Shown one piece after another: positions 55,478 through 64,000 of a stretch of DNA of 64,000 nucleotides. How positions within the stretch are numbered: position 1 is the first letter of the stretch; each line of letters starts with the position of its first letter. The translations under genes and the position numbers were made by a program. The DNA is from Zarea fungicola (taxonomy: Eukaryota > Ascomycota > Sordariomycetes > Hypocreales > Cordycipitaceae), in assembly GCA_900169235.1 (NCBI GenBank), contig FWCC01000313.1, positions 49,490 through 113,489 on the forward strand. The letters are read 5' to 3'. A model generated the notes under the pieces. That model was not told the origin of the DNA. It saw only the letters and a program-made list of their open reading frames with translations, and did no database searches.

Positions 55478-57649
55478 TTATAACTTGAAGCTGCCGCTGG
55501 ACATGACCTTGGCAGCTTTGATCTTGTTGCCGTCGACGTCGGTAATCTCACCTTTTCGGTTGATGACCTTGACGCCACCCTTCTTGAGGTCGGCAATGGT
55601 CTGCGCCTTGTTGCTCGTGGCCGCACGGCTGTTGCCCGCACCGCCGTTGCCGGCCTTGCGAACGCGCTCCTTGTGCTGGCGGCGGAGGCGGGCCTTGTCC
55701 TCGCGCGCCATTTCTTGCCTCGCCACTGGCAGGCCACTCTTGGAAACCACCTCACCCTTGGCGGCCGTGTCGGCGCCGGCCTTGTAGACCTCTTGGGGCG
55801 CCATGCGGCTGCTCTCGCCGGCGACACCTTGCGCCGTCGCAGGCTGCGCGTCCTCCATGGCAATTGTAGCGACGTCCGCGACAACGGAGAGTGTGGCGGC
55901 GGTTGGCTTGGGCTTGTAGTGCCAGCTGCTGAGGGCATCGAGCTTGGCAGAGACGTCCTTCCACATGCTCTCAACCTCCTTTTCCTCGCGCTGAAGCTTT
56001 TCATCAGATTGGCTGACGTAGTTGTCCGGGTCGTTGTTCTTAACATGCTCCTCCTCGTAGATTTGGGCTAGACTCTTGTCGGATTTGCTGTCCTTGACAT
56101 CGACCAGACCGCGGCGTGTTCCTGAAGGCAAGGCATCCGTCTCGGGGCGTCGCTTGAGAACCTCGTCAAATTCCTGCGAAAGAATGCGCCGCTTAATGAG
56201 CTCGTCGATGCTCTCGCTGACCTCGGGCGTGATGATGGGCACGGGCTTCCCAACGTATTCAAAATCGAGGTCCTGCTCGAGAAGAGAATTGGTAGGTCGC
56301 TCAACAGCGTTGGCCTCGCCGGACAAGGTCCACTCGCGCTTGGCCACAGATGCTGCTTCCAGTTTACGAATCTCCTCGGCGAGTTTGGCTTGCCTACGCT
56401 CGTGTGCTGATCTTCGAGACTTGGGGTTGCCGGCCGAGGCGTCGGAGAGAGCATCCTCGGAATCTTCCCCTTCTGATTCGTCGTCAAAGAGATCACGGCG
56501 AACGTCCGCCATGGCTCGCTCCATGTCTTGTTCCGTAGCGGCGTGAGCCTTGGGAGCTGATTTCCTTGGCTTGTTGACGTTCCTCTTTTTCGCAGGAGGT
56601 GCAAAAAAGTCTTTGAAGAATATATCATTGGCGTTATTCTCAACCTCGTCCAGGCCATCTTGAAATGTCGCCACCTCATCATCACTATCGCCTTCTGGAG
56701 CGTCCAAAGCCATGTCGCCAAAAGTCGGCCCGTCGTCTTCATCTTCGTCATCTCCGTCAACTACATCGCCATCTGCCAGTTGCTTTGATCGTTTAATTTT
56801 GGGAGCCTTGGAACGGTTGGTCAAGGCGTTGGGGTCGGCAGTCCAGTCTATTTCTTCATCATCGCTTGCCATGTCTGTGTTGGGGTCGCCACGAGTATCC
56901 TGCTCCTCAAACCACTGTGTTTGTTTGTTGAATTCTTCAAGTGAGAAGAACCCGTCGTTTAGCCCATCAGCATCTTCGACAAAGGAGGCACCATCATCGG
57001 AGTCCTCTTCCCCCTCCTCCTCCTCTCCAAGATCTTCATTGCTAATCTCAGAGTGGTCTTCAAGGCCGTCGAGATCTCCTAGGCCTTGTAGGTCACCTGC
57101 GTCAGAGCTGAGCTCCTCATCGTCATAGTCGTCGTTCTCTTTCGACTCGCCGTCAAGACTGCTCAGATCGTCTTCATCCCCTTCCGATGCAGAGGCATCG
57201 CCGGTAACATCTCCGTCTAGGAAACCAATCTCATTCTTGTCTTCCATTTCACTGAGAATTGTCTCGGAAAACTGCAGGACGCCACTAATAACCTTCTTGG
57301 CCTGCTGCCATACTTGATTCGTCTCGAAGCCGTCAACATAAATTTTGCGGAGCTTCAATGCGTCTTCTTTTACACCACTGCGTTTGCGCTTCCTTGTTTC
57401 TTTTAGACGGCGTTGTTGTTCGTCGCCAACTTGAGAAGTAAAGGCCTCTAGTGTGTCTCGGACCAGGTGAAGGGATTCGGTTGGAACTTCTGTTGTCGGT
57501 TGCAGGAACACATGACGGTTTTCGGGCTGCAAATGTCGCAAAAGAGCCATTGCGGCCTCATTTGCGAATGATGCATCCGCAGCCATGGTTGATCCAGCTG
57601 TTAATGTATGCGACGTCGAGGTCAGTGACGATGAGGTATCGGCGGCCAT
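55478..57649 (-). CDS. MPP10: U3 snoRNP protein MPP10
   Basis: A single-exon gene of 723 residues, ending at a TAA at 55478-55480. The protein is very acidic in the middle (several Asp/Glu runs, about residues 140-350) with a long Lys/Arg-rich C-terminal part. Family landmarks are LRKIYVDGFETNQVWQQAKK near the N-terminus and NDIFFKDFFAPPAKKRNVNK. SVAKREWTLSGEANAVERPT, NSLLEQDLDFEYVGKPVPII, then LIKRRILSQEFDEVLKRRP, and LAQIYEEEHVKNNDPDNYV follow. These are the conserved segments of MPP10, which forms a subcomplex with Imp3 and Imp4 in the small-subunit processome and is needed for U3-dependent pre-18S cleavage. It acts in the nucleolus. An in-frame ATG near residue 22 (MAADASFANEAA) follows a repeat of the first residues MAADTSS, so the start may be either. 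Confidence 0.95.
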   Translation of the reverse strand: MAADTSSSLTSTSHTLTAGSTMAADASFANEAAMALLRHLQPENRHVFLQPTTEVPTESLHLVRDTLEAFTSQVGDEQQRRLKETRKRKRSGVKEDALKLRKIYVDGFETNQVWQQAKKVISGVLQFSETILSEMEDKNEIGFLDGDVTGDASASEGDEDDLSSLDGESKENDDYDDEELSSDAGDLQGLGDLDGLEDHSEISNEDLGEEEEGEEDSDDGASFVEDADGLNDGFFSLEEFNKQTQWFEEQDTRGDPNTDMASDDEEIDWTADPNALTNRSKAPKIKRSKQLADGDVVDGDDEDEDDGPTFGDMALDAPEGDSDDEVATFQDGLDEVENNANDIFFKDFFAPPAKKRNVNKPRKSAPKAHAATEQDMERAMADVRRDLFDDESEGEDSEDALSDASAGNPKSRRSAHERRQAKLAEEIRKLEAASVAKREWTLSGEANAVERPTNSLLEQDLDFEYVGKPVPIITPEVSESIDELIKRRILSQEFDEVLKRRPETDALPSGTRRGLVDVKDSKSDKSLAQIYEEEHVKNNDPDNYVSQSDEKLQREEKEVESMWKDVSAKLDALSSWHYKPKPTAATLSVVADVATIAMEDAQPATAQGVAGESSRMAPQEVYKAGADTAAKGEVVSKSGLPVARQEMAREDKARLRRQHKERVRKAGNGGAGNSRAATSNKAQTIADLKKGGVKVINRKGEITDVDGNKIKAAKVMSSGSFKL

Positions 57650-58002
57650 GCTCTAGAAAGTTGTGGTTGGAGACTGGACTGCGAGGAACAATTTTTTTTC
57701 GGAGTCGAGTACCTCCCCACTATTAGTCGGCACCACTGACGCCGATGGCCCCACCATCTAGCCGTGCGGCCGGAGCAATCTAGACTTTGCGGGTCGCGTG
57801 CGTGTTTACTATTTTGAAGTACTCTTGTTCCGAGAATTGAAAACATGCTGTTTTGAGCAGATAATTTAAAAGTGAGAACCCTGAAAGCGTACTACATGTT
57901 ATTGTAAAACTATACATGGTTCAATCATGGTCCCAAGAAAAAACGCCATCCATGCCGAAATCCCAACGCCTACTAGAAAGACAAGTAATTGTGTGTTTGT
58001 CT
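57650..58002. other. Upstream region of MPP10
   Basis: 353 bp between the MPP10 start and the end of the RING protein gene, both on the minus strand. It should hold the MPP10 promoter. Nothing else recognised. Confidence 0.5.
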
Positions 58003-59955
58003 CTAGAAGCCTCTACGGCCGCCCGTGCTCATTAGAGTGATCTTCTGCTTCTTCTTCTTCTTGCTTCCTCCTGCGGGGGTGCTGTTGTCTGACCTGTCGC
58101 CACTGTTTTTTTCCGCAATGTGAATGGCATCCAACTGCACAGAAAGCTCTGCGTTGGTTAAAAGCTCGGTCTCGTTGAGCCACCCGTCGTCCCTCGCCTC
58201 AACGCTTGTAGCGCCCATTTCCGGAGACCCAGATACCGCTACAGTACCCCAAACAGTTCTATCGCCTGTTGGACTAGTGGACATGGAGGCTAGCGTATTG
58301 AAGCCGATTCGGTCGTCAGGCGGTGTTGCGCTTGATGTGCCATTCAGAGGCTGGAATTCCGACAAGTCAAGTGGTGGCGAGTCACCGGCTATGCTCCGGT
58401 GCGGTATTGCAATGCCAGCAGAGCTCTGCAGAGCGGCTGCCTCGATACGCTCTGCATCAATTCGCTCGCGCTCTTCTTGCGCGGCTTTATCTTTATTGCG
58501 CTTACGGCGTTTCGCAATGTCCGCAGCAAAAGTTGAAAGCGTTTCTCCCGGGACAATGTCAGTCCAATCACATTCCAGGAAACTTATGACACAACCGTGC
58601 GGAAGATGGCCCAAGTACTTTGCCCTCTTGCGAAGAGCGTCGTCAACCAAATGACCCGTTGATATATGCTCTACTGTTGGGAGCAATGTTGATGGAAAGG
58701 ACGAAAAGGACCCATACTTGGTCTTGAGGATGCGAATATCCAAAGGAGAGAGATACAGGTGTGGCGGAGTGCTGTAGAAGTAGAAGTCAGTCTCTGACAT
58801 GGGTTTTGTAGCAACTACATTCCTGGCCGGAGTAGCTGCATCAAAATCAACGAGATCGGTTGTCCGCTCCAACAGCGACTTGACAACTTTGATGGCGCGC
58901 TGGGTCCACTCTCCATCTTGCCCGAAAAGATTCTCGTCTTCTTTTTCTTGTCGCAGCAAGGCTTCGATTTCCTCGTTGTATTGCTCCATCATATATCCCT
59001 TTGTACCCTTCATGATTCGAGCGTAATCGAGCACGTTTGCGGCGAAATGCCAGGGGATATCATCGCTTGCGTTCATTACTTCTGCACCCCCTTCTCTGGG
59101 CAGAGCAAGCGTCGAGGTGGCCTTTCGTGCCATGAGGCGCAACACTACATCTTCTCCCGGCCGTGGTAGTGGGCTCTCCTGCCCAGAATAAAATCGCACA
59201 GGACGCACCTCCTGCATGTAGACGCTGTCCTCACAGATGGGACACTTCTTCCACCTTGCCACCTTTCCAGACTTGGTTTCCCCTTCGTTGGTAGCAGCGT
59301 TCATAAACCGAATGAGGCAAGGCAGACAGAAAATATGCCCACAACGGGCCATCCGTGGCGCCACTGGTTCTGACAAACAAATGGGGCATGATGCAGCTTG
59401 CGATTCTGAAGAAGCAATGACTTGCATGACATCGGACCAGTCGAGATATAGATCTGCATCGGCAGCCTGGTTCTCGTAGGACTTTTCGGGTCGAACGACA
59501 AATCTGTAGTTGGCATGAACATACCGCGATTTATCAATAGTATGATGGCCAGAGCCCAAGCCCCACGTTGGATGACGGCGATGTGGTCGTGGGTGAAAGC
59601 TGTGGTCCTGCACCGGCCGAGGGGCCGTGTAGTTGAGCAAATGCGTAATCGACGTCTGCCCTCGGCGGCTGGAAGGATTGCGAACGGCGCGCATCTCGGC
59701 GAATGCGTCGTCTCTATCCAACGGAGAGTTCCCCATACGGTCGTTCATGACTGGCCGTCTCTGGTTTCTGTGTTGTTTGCGAGCTCCTTGACCCTTTCGG
59801 GGAGCAGGCTGTGAGGTGGCGACGGTTGAAGACGGACCTGGACGGCGCGAGAATTCAAGTGCCGCAGCGGGGCGATCGGAAGCAGCTTGAGGCGGATAGC
59901 TTGAGGGAGATGGTAGGGACTTGCCCGAGCTGGTGTTGGACAGATTCATATTCAT
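58003..59955 (-). CDS. RING-finger protein, RNF10/Mag2 type
   Basis: A single-exon gene of 650 residues. The first 100 residues are Ser/Pro/Arg-rich and disordered. Residues about 140-180 contain DKSRYVHANYRFVVRPEKSY and LYLDWSDVMQVIASSES, typical of the RNF10/Mag2 family just before the RING. The C3HC4 RING is complete: Cys190, Cys193, Cys205, His207, Cys210, Cys213, Cys238 and Cys241. Further segments FYFYSTPPHLYLSPLDIRIL and GHLPHGCVISFLECDWTDIV match the same family, and the protein ends in Lys-rich KKKKKQKI before GRRGF. RNF10 and its yeast relative Mag2 ubiquitylate small-subunit ribosomal proteins of stalled or damaged 40S particles, so a translation quality-control role is likely. An ATG a codon later (MNLSN) is also possible. 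Confidence 0.9.
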   Translation of the reverse strand: MNMNLSNTSSGKSLPSPSSYPPQAASDRPAAALEFSRRPGPSSTVATSQPAPRKGQGARKQHRNQRRPVMNDRMGNSPLDRDDAFAEMRAVRNPSSRRGQTSITHLLNYTAPRPVQDHSFHPRPHRRHPTWGLGSGHHTIDKSRYVHANYRFVVRPEKSYENQAADADLYLDWSDVMQVIASSESQAASCPICLSEPVAPRMARCGHIFCLPCLIRFMNAATNEGETKSGKVARWKKCPICEDSVYMQEVRPVRFYSGQESPLPRPGEDVVLRLMARKATSTLALPREGGAEVMNASDDIPWHFAANVLDYARIMKGTKGYMMEQYNEEIEALLRQEKEDENLFGQDGEWTQRAIKVVKSLLERTTDLVDFDAATPARNVVATKPMSETDFYFYSTPPHLYLSPLDIRILKTKYGSFSSFPSTLLPTVEHISTGHLVDDALRKRAKYLGHLPHGCVISFLECDWTDIVPGETLSTFAADIAKRRKRNKDKAAQEERERIDAERIEAAALQSSAGIAIPHRSIAGDSPPLDLSEFQPLNGTSSATPPDDRIGFNTLASMSTSPTGDRTVWGTVAVSGSPEMGATSVEARDDGWLNETELLTNAELSVQLDAIHIAEKNSGDRSDNSTPAGGSKKKKKQKITLMSTGGRRGF

Positions 59956-60746
59956 GATAATGGGAACGGGGAGCTCAGGGTTGACGGCCAGCTCGAGTTA
60001 AATGCAAGCGGAGCCAAGTTGATGGACTGTCGAGCGATTCGCTGAGGGGATGGATGGTGATTGGTGTTCTGTTGGTAGAAGATGGACAGCTTGTGCTGTT
60101 CAATTGCCGAAACTGCTCAGTATTGTTTGACTGCGAAGGAATCCAGCAATCATGACTTTGATCGGTAGCGATGGAGATCCAATGGGATCACGCTGGGACG
60201 AAGCCCGTGTCGTTGCAGCTCAACAACCAAGTTCGGACCTGTAGGTACCACTACTCATTGACTCACTTGGCGGGGCAGTCTATGGAGATTCGTCACGTGC
60301 AGTTCATTGCTTTGTTTAGACGTGGATGAAGAGACGGCGGGATTCACGATTTGCTCTGGGAACGCTGCACAAGTTGCCGCTAAATACAGCCTTTACTATC
60401 AATACCATTATTTTATTTAATAAAATGTCTCGGAGCAAAGAAACCTGCAGTTTCTTGGCGACGGTGGCAAACCGGTACATCCGCCACCGTGGGACCTCGG
60501 GGGCAACGACGGAAATAAATGGGCCCAAGGATAGGCTTCTTGTTGGCTCAAAGAAGCATCATGCAAAGGGCATTGCCAACATATCGTGTATTATCTAGAT
60601 ATATGATACAGATCTGATACTGTCGCAACTATGGGGAATCACTTGACGTAGGAATAACAAGGTAATCAACAATCCCAAAAAGAAATAACACAAAACTCTC
60701 GCAGCTTCCTCAACATGATATGGGTGTTCAACAGGGGCCTCTCCAT
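59956..60746. other. Upstream region of the RING protein gene
   Basis: About 790 bp between the RING protein start and the end of the Crp1-like gene. Holds the RING gene promoter and the Crp1-like 3' end. A 90-codon frame at 60326-60598 has no recognised domain. Confidence 0.5.
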
Positions 60747-63005
60747 CTAGTTCTTGTCCGACAGCTTGTGCTTGATTGAGCTGAAGAAGGTGCTCAGGCG
60801 GCTCTTCTTCTTCTTCTTGTCAACGGCAGAGGCATCCGAAGTCTTGTCCGTGGCAGCAGCAGCAGCGGGCTTGGAGCCAGAGCCGTTAGCCGCAGGTTCA
60901 GTGGTTGACGAAGGCTGGGTAGTGGAGGCAGGCTCAGTAGACTTGACCGCCACGGGGCTTGCCTCAGCAGGCGTCGACTCAGCCGGCACGGCTTCGACAG
61001 GCTTAGATACAGCGGGCGTTACCTCGACAGGCTCAGGAGCAAGGACCTCGGTCGCCACAGGCGCGGAAACATCGGCAGGCTTGCTCTCGGTAGCCTGAGG
61101 GGCAGGTGACAGCGTCACCGGCTCAGAAACGACGATTTTGGTCTCGGTGGGCTTGGGCTCGGCAGGTTTGGGTACGGAGACATCGGTGGTCTTTGCAGCG
61201 CCGTTCTCAACAGGTACGGCGGACTGGTCAACAGTCGCCGCCACAACTGGTGTGGTGACGACAGCAGCCGCGAGAGCCGGGGCCGCGGGCGTCTCGGTTG
61301 GCTTGGATGCCTCGACAGGCTTTGACTCTTCAGTCTTTGACTCTTCAGTCTTTGACTCTTCAGTCTTTGACTCTTCAGGCTTTGACTCTTCAGGCTTTGA
61401 CTCCTCAGGAGCGGCAGCAGGAGTAGGCTCAACTTCCTGGAGAAGCTCGGACTCAACAGCCTTTTTCTCCTCAACGGCAGTGGCGTTGGCAGCAGCCTCA
61501 GGGCCCTGACCAGCCTCCTTGATGGATTCCTTGACCTCTGCGGGCACATCCTTGGCAGTTTCCTGCTGGGCCAAAGCTTCCTTAACTTGCTCTGGAAGTT
61601 TCTCCTTGACGGCATCAGGGAGATTGTTGTTGACAGCCTGGGCAGCAGCAGCCTTGGCGGCGTCCACGGTAGGGGCAGCCTGCTCACTGACCTGGCTGGC
61701 AACGGCTGCGGAGCCGGCAGCAATGGCGGCAGCGACAGCAGCGACGCCTCCACCTACAGCAGTAGCACTGGTCGCCGCGCCGTGGTCTGCTTCGTCGCTG
61801 TTGGATTCGTCATTGTTGTCATTGGCACTGCCATTGGCGGCAGCAGCCTTCTTCTGCTTCTTCTTCTCATTCTTCTTCTTGTTCTTCTTCTTCTTCTTGT
61901 CCTCGGCACCAGAGGTGGCCTCAACAGCCTTGGGCTCCAGAGGGACCTGGCCGGCTAGGGCGGCGGTTGTAGCGCCGGGGGCAACCGTGTTGATTGTTGC
62001 ATTCTGAGCCATTGGTAAGCCTGATTCGGGAATGGTGGTGGCGCCGGGGGGAGGGATATCAGCGGGATTGGGAATTCCAACGAGAGAATCGCTCTTCTCA
62101 TATGACTCTTTGTCGAGCTTGACGTGCTTGTTGATGTCGCCAGCAATGAGATGCTGGGGAATCTTTTCGCCGGGTTGCAGGCTGATGGGGTTCACCCCGG
62201 TCTCTGAGGCGGGCAGCGGGTTGATACCTACAAGTTTATCCTTCTCAAGGGGTTGTTGACCAGCCATGGCAGCGGTAGTAGACTCAGGTGCGACAGTGTT
62301 GATGGTGGCTGAAGAGATGGCCGAAGCAGCAATGGCTTGAGCAGAAATGAAGTTGTTGATATTGCCCTCCTTGTCGGCCTCTTTTGGGGAAGAGTCGTTA
62401 GTAGTCCAGTTGTTATCGACGACGAACTAATAAAACCACCTTGTTAGCAGATGTGATGGGAAGCGGCGCCAATGGACATGTGTCGCTGTAATGAGCCGGT
62501 GTGACGACGGAGCCGAAACATGAGGAGTGCGCCGCGCTCTGCTTGGCGCAGCACGGCGCATTGGGTCATGGGAGGCCATGTGAAGCTCACTAACCTTGTA
62601 GTAGATCTTGTCCGAGGGGATTTCGAGGTCGACGGTCTTTTCAAAGATGTCGCCTTTCTTCTCGAGTTGGACGCTCTTGGTCCAGTTGTCAAAGGTGCCG
62701 GTAACGTAGACTTCGTCTGCGGGGTGTTCCCTGGAAGCAAGAAGTGATTAGAGGGTGGGAAGCGGACTGAAATATTAATTGAAGATTGACAAGACGAGAT
62801 GAGAGGCGAACAAGTGCAACAAGGGACGTCTCTGTGGCTACGTGCTGCAAACGGAATGCCAGAAGACTGGTTGTTGCTGGGAGGAATTTGGCGTCGCAGG
62901 TAGGGCGGGAAGACACGACACTGGCACGAGAGCAGAGTGTGGCACAAGGGCCAATGAAGAGCAGCGCGTAGACGGAACTCACCACTTGAAAGTAAAGCTG
63001 CCCAT
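60747..63005 (-). CDS. Crp1/Mdg1-like protein with AMPK1 glycogen-binding-type domain
   Basis: Three exons on the minus strand, 63005-62983, 62730-62595 and 62426-60747, give 612 residues. The introns start GTGAGT and GTTAGT; both joins lie inside the N-terminal domain. It reads MGSFTFKW|EHPADEVYVTGT, FDNWTKSVQLEKKGDIFEK, TVDLEIPSDKIYYK and FVVDNNWTTND (residues about 1-75). This is the E-set/AMPK1_CBM fold found in AMPK beta and in yeast Crp1/Mdg1, the latter noted for binding cruciform DNA. The first exon codes only 7 complete residues plus two bases. The remaining 500 residues are low complexity: Lys-rich KKKKKNKKKNEKKKQKK, an Ala-rich stretch, then Glu/Ser/Lys/Pro repeats and a basic end KKKKKSRLSTFFSSIKHKL. 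Function of the tail is unknown; membrane or cytoskeletal binding are possibilities. Confidence 0.85.
61321..61410 (-). repeat. Six tandem 15-bp units coding EESK(T/P)
   Basis: Six consecutive 15-bp units (plus strand tttgactcttcagtc and near variants) encode the pentapeptide EESKP or EESKT six times on the minus strand inside the Crp1-like gene. Because 15 is a multiple of three, copy number can change without a frameshift, so length variation between strains is expected. Confidence 0.95.
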
Positions 63006-64000
63006 GGTGGATATTACAAAATTAATGGGGACTTTTTTTCTTCTTCCTAAAGGGCTGCGCTTTGTGGAGAGTTTTGGAAAGAAGGAGAAAAATGCAATGG
63101 GTGTGAAGTGAAGGAGGGTTTGAGAAGAGGGCTTTGCGCCAGAGCGCAAGTGGTGGTGCTGCTACGAGTTTTAGCTGCCACAGCTCTGGGTCTGTTTTGG
63201 GGCTTGTTCTGTCAGCCCTTTCCTTGATGGAGGGGAGAGAGCTTTTTTTGGGCAAGTGGCTCAAGCCTTGGTTATGAGGAAAGATGCAGAGAGGGGAGGT
63301 GCTTCGGCGGCAGCAAAAGTAAAATTACGTGGCTGACGTCTTTGGATTTTCTGGAGCCATGCTTCCGTGTACGAGTTGTAGACTACCTACGGTGCTCGGT
63401 GCTTTGTTCACCAAGGCACCAAGGCGAGTAATGGTTCTGTGCAAGGAGAACAATTGACGACGACAAGGAATGGCGCTGATACCTTGTCACCATCTATTCT
63501 ACGTTAGTGCGGATGATGAAGGCAGCTCGACAAGAAGACGATGTCCATGGAGGCCCCAGCCCCCTGCAGCTTTACAAATGTTGTGCAGCGGCCCCGCGAG
63601 TATCAGCACCATCGTTGTTAATTGGGGCCACAAAAAGAGTGATTCTGCGGCCAGGGGTAAGGCTGTCGCTGGTTTACAAGGCGGTTTCAGGATGATCCTC
63701 ATTGTGCCTTTTTCCAGACCGGTCTCTGCAGTTATGCTACCTACGTAGCAAACCTCATTCCCAAGGACACCGCTCTAAGTTGGGTACGAGCTCGGCACAC
63801 GGACACCTCTGGGACCCGGCGTGCCGGCCTTGTGTGAACTGAACATGACCACCTCTAGTTAGCCTGCAAACAGATGACGCACAAGGTCACGGCCAAGTGG
63901 GGATGTGCTGGAGCAAAAAAAAAATAAAAAAAAAATAAAGAAAGTATCCACAACAGCGGCAGAGTGGAGGAGCCAGCTTGGCAAGGGGGTGACAAAAAAA
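63006..64000. other. Upstream region of the Crp1-like gene
   Basis: About 1 kb holding the Crp1-like promoter. The nearest 300 bp contain CT/GA-rich stretches on the minus strand (for example about 63030-63110), usual for strong fungal promoters. An A-rich run lies at 63915-63945. No gene is recognised before the end of the window. Confidence 0.5.

Noticed and set aside
55114..56046. 310-codon Arg/Ala/Thr-rich frame on the minus strand
   Set aside because: It overlaps MPP10 in another frame on the same strand; its composition is that of a shadow frame in GC-rich coding DNA.
61519..62007. 162-codon Ala/Ser-rich frame on the plus strand
   Set aside because: Antisense of the Ala/Lys-rich part of the Crp1-like gene.

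Overview
The window looks like nuclear DNA of a filamentous ascomycete (Pezizomycotina), probably a sordariomycete and possibly Hypocreales. The genus cannot be fixed from the sequence alone. Evidence: short spliceosomal introns (about 44-100 nt) with GTATGT/GTAAGT-type donors and CTAAC-like branch sites shortly before the acceptor, a split nuclear tRNA gene, and fungus-restricted families (Zn(II)2Cys6 regulator, RTA1-like protein, PTH11-type rhodopsin domain, QutR-type regulator). All exon coordinates below were derived by hand by joining reading frames at splice sites that keep family homology in frame.

Layout. 1-60: possible start of a gene running off the left edge (minus). 2512-3384: three-exon gene of unknown function (plus). 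4017-4719: TMEM234-like membrane protein (minus). 6404-7414: proteasome alpha-1 subunit SCL1/PSMA6 (minus), divergent from 8071-9339, a WKF-domain (C7orf50-like) nuclear protein. 9559-10545: phytanoyl-CoA dioxygenase-like protein (minus). 11261-11992: four-TM protein of unknown function (plus). 12075-13486: MOT1-type molybdate transporter (minus). 16721-16996: 63-residue single-pass membrane protein (plus). 17650-18705: probable mitochondrial lipase (minus). 19085-20683: arrestin-domain protein with a PPxY motif (minus). 22108-23341: RTA1-like protein (plus). 26265-28129: ferric reductase (plus). 28644-29702: class 1A dihydroorotate dehydrogenase-like protein (plus). 30049-32840: a PTH11-type rhodopsin domain fused to a FucP-type MFS transporter (minus). 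35465-35548: tRNA-Thr(AGT) with a 13-nt intron (minus). 36732-38684: 14-TM MFS transporter (plus), tail to tail with 38945-41838, a Zn(II)2Cys6 regulator (minus). 46698-49016: QutR/qa-1S-type regulator (minus). 53158-54776: NASP/Sim3-type histone chaperone (plus). 55478-57649: U3 snoRNP protein MPP10 (minus). 58003-59955: RNF10/Mag2-type RING protein (minus). 60747-63005: Crp1/Mdg1-like protein with an AMPK1 glycogen-binding-type domain (minus).

The two ends hold mostly housekeeping genes: the proteasome subunit and the WKF protein on the left; the histone chaperone, MPP10, the RING protein and the Crp1-like protein on the right. The middle (about 21-49 kb) is looser and accessory in character: transporters, a ferric reductase, regulators and long gene-poor stretches. 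I see no polyketide, non-ribosomal peptide or terpene synthase, no intact transposon, and no CRISPR array. The most unusual items are the uninterrupted receptor-transporter fusion, a 22-bp tandem duplication that doubles a 3' splice site in the RTA1-like gene, and an orphan QutR-type protein whose dehydroquinase active-site residues all appear to be present.
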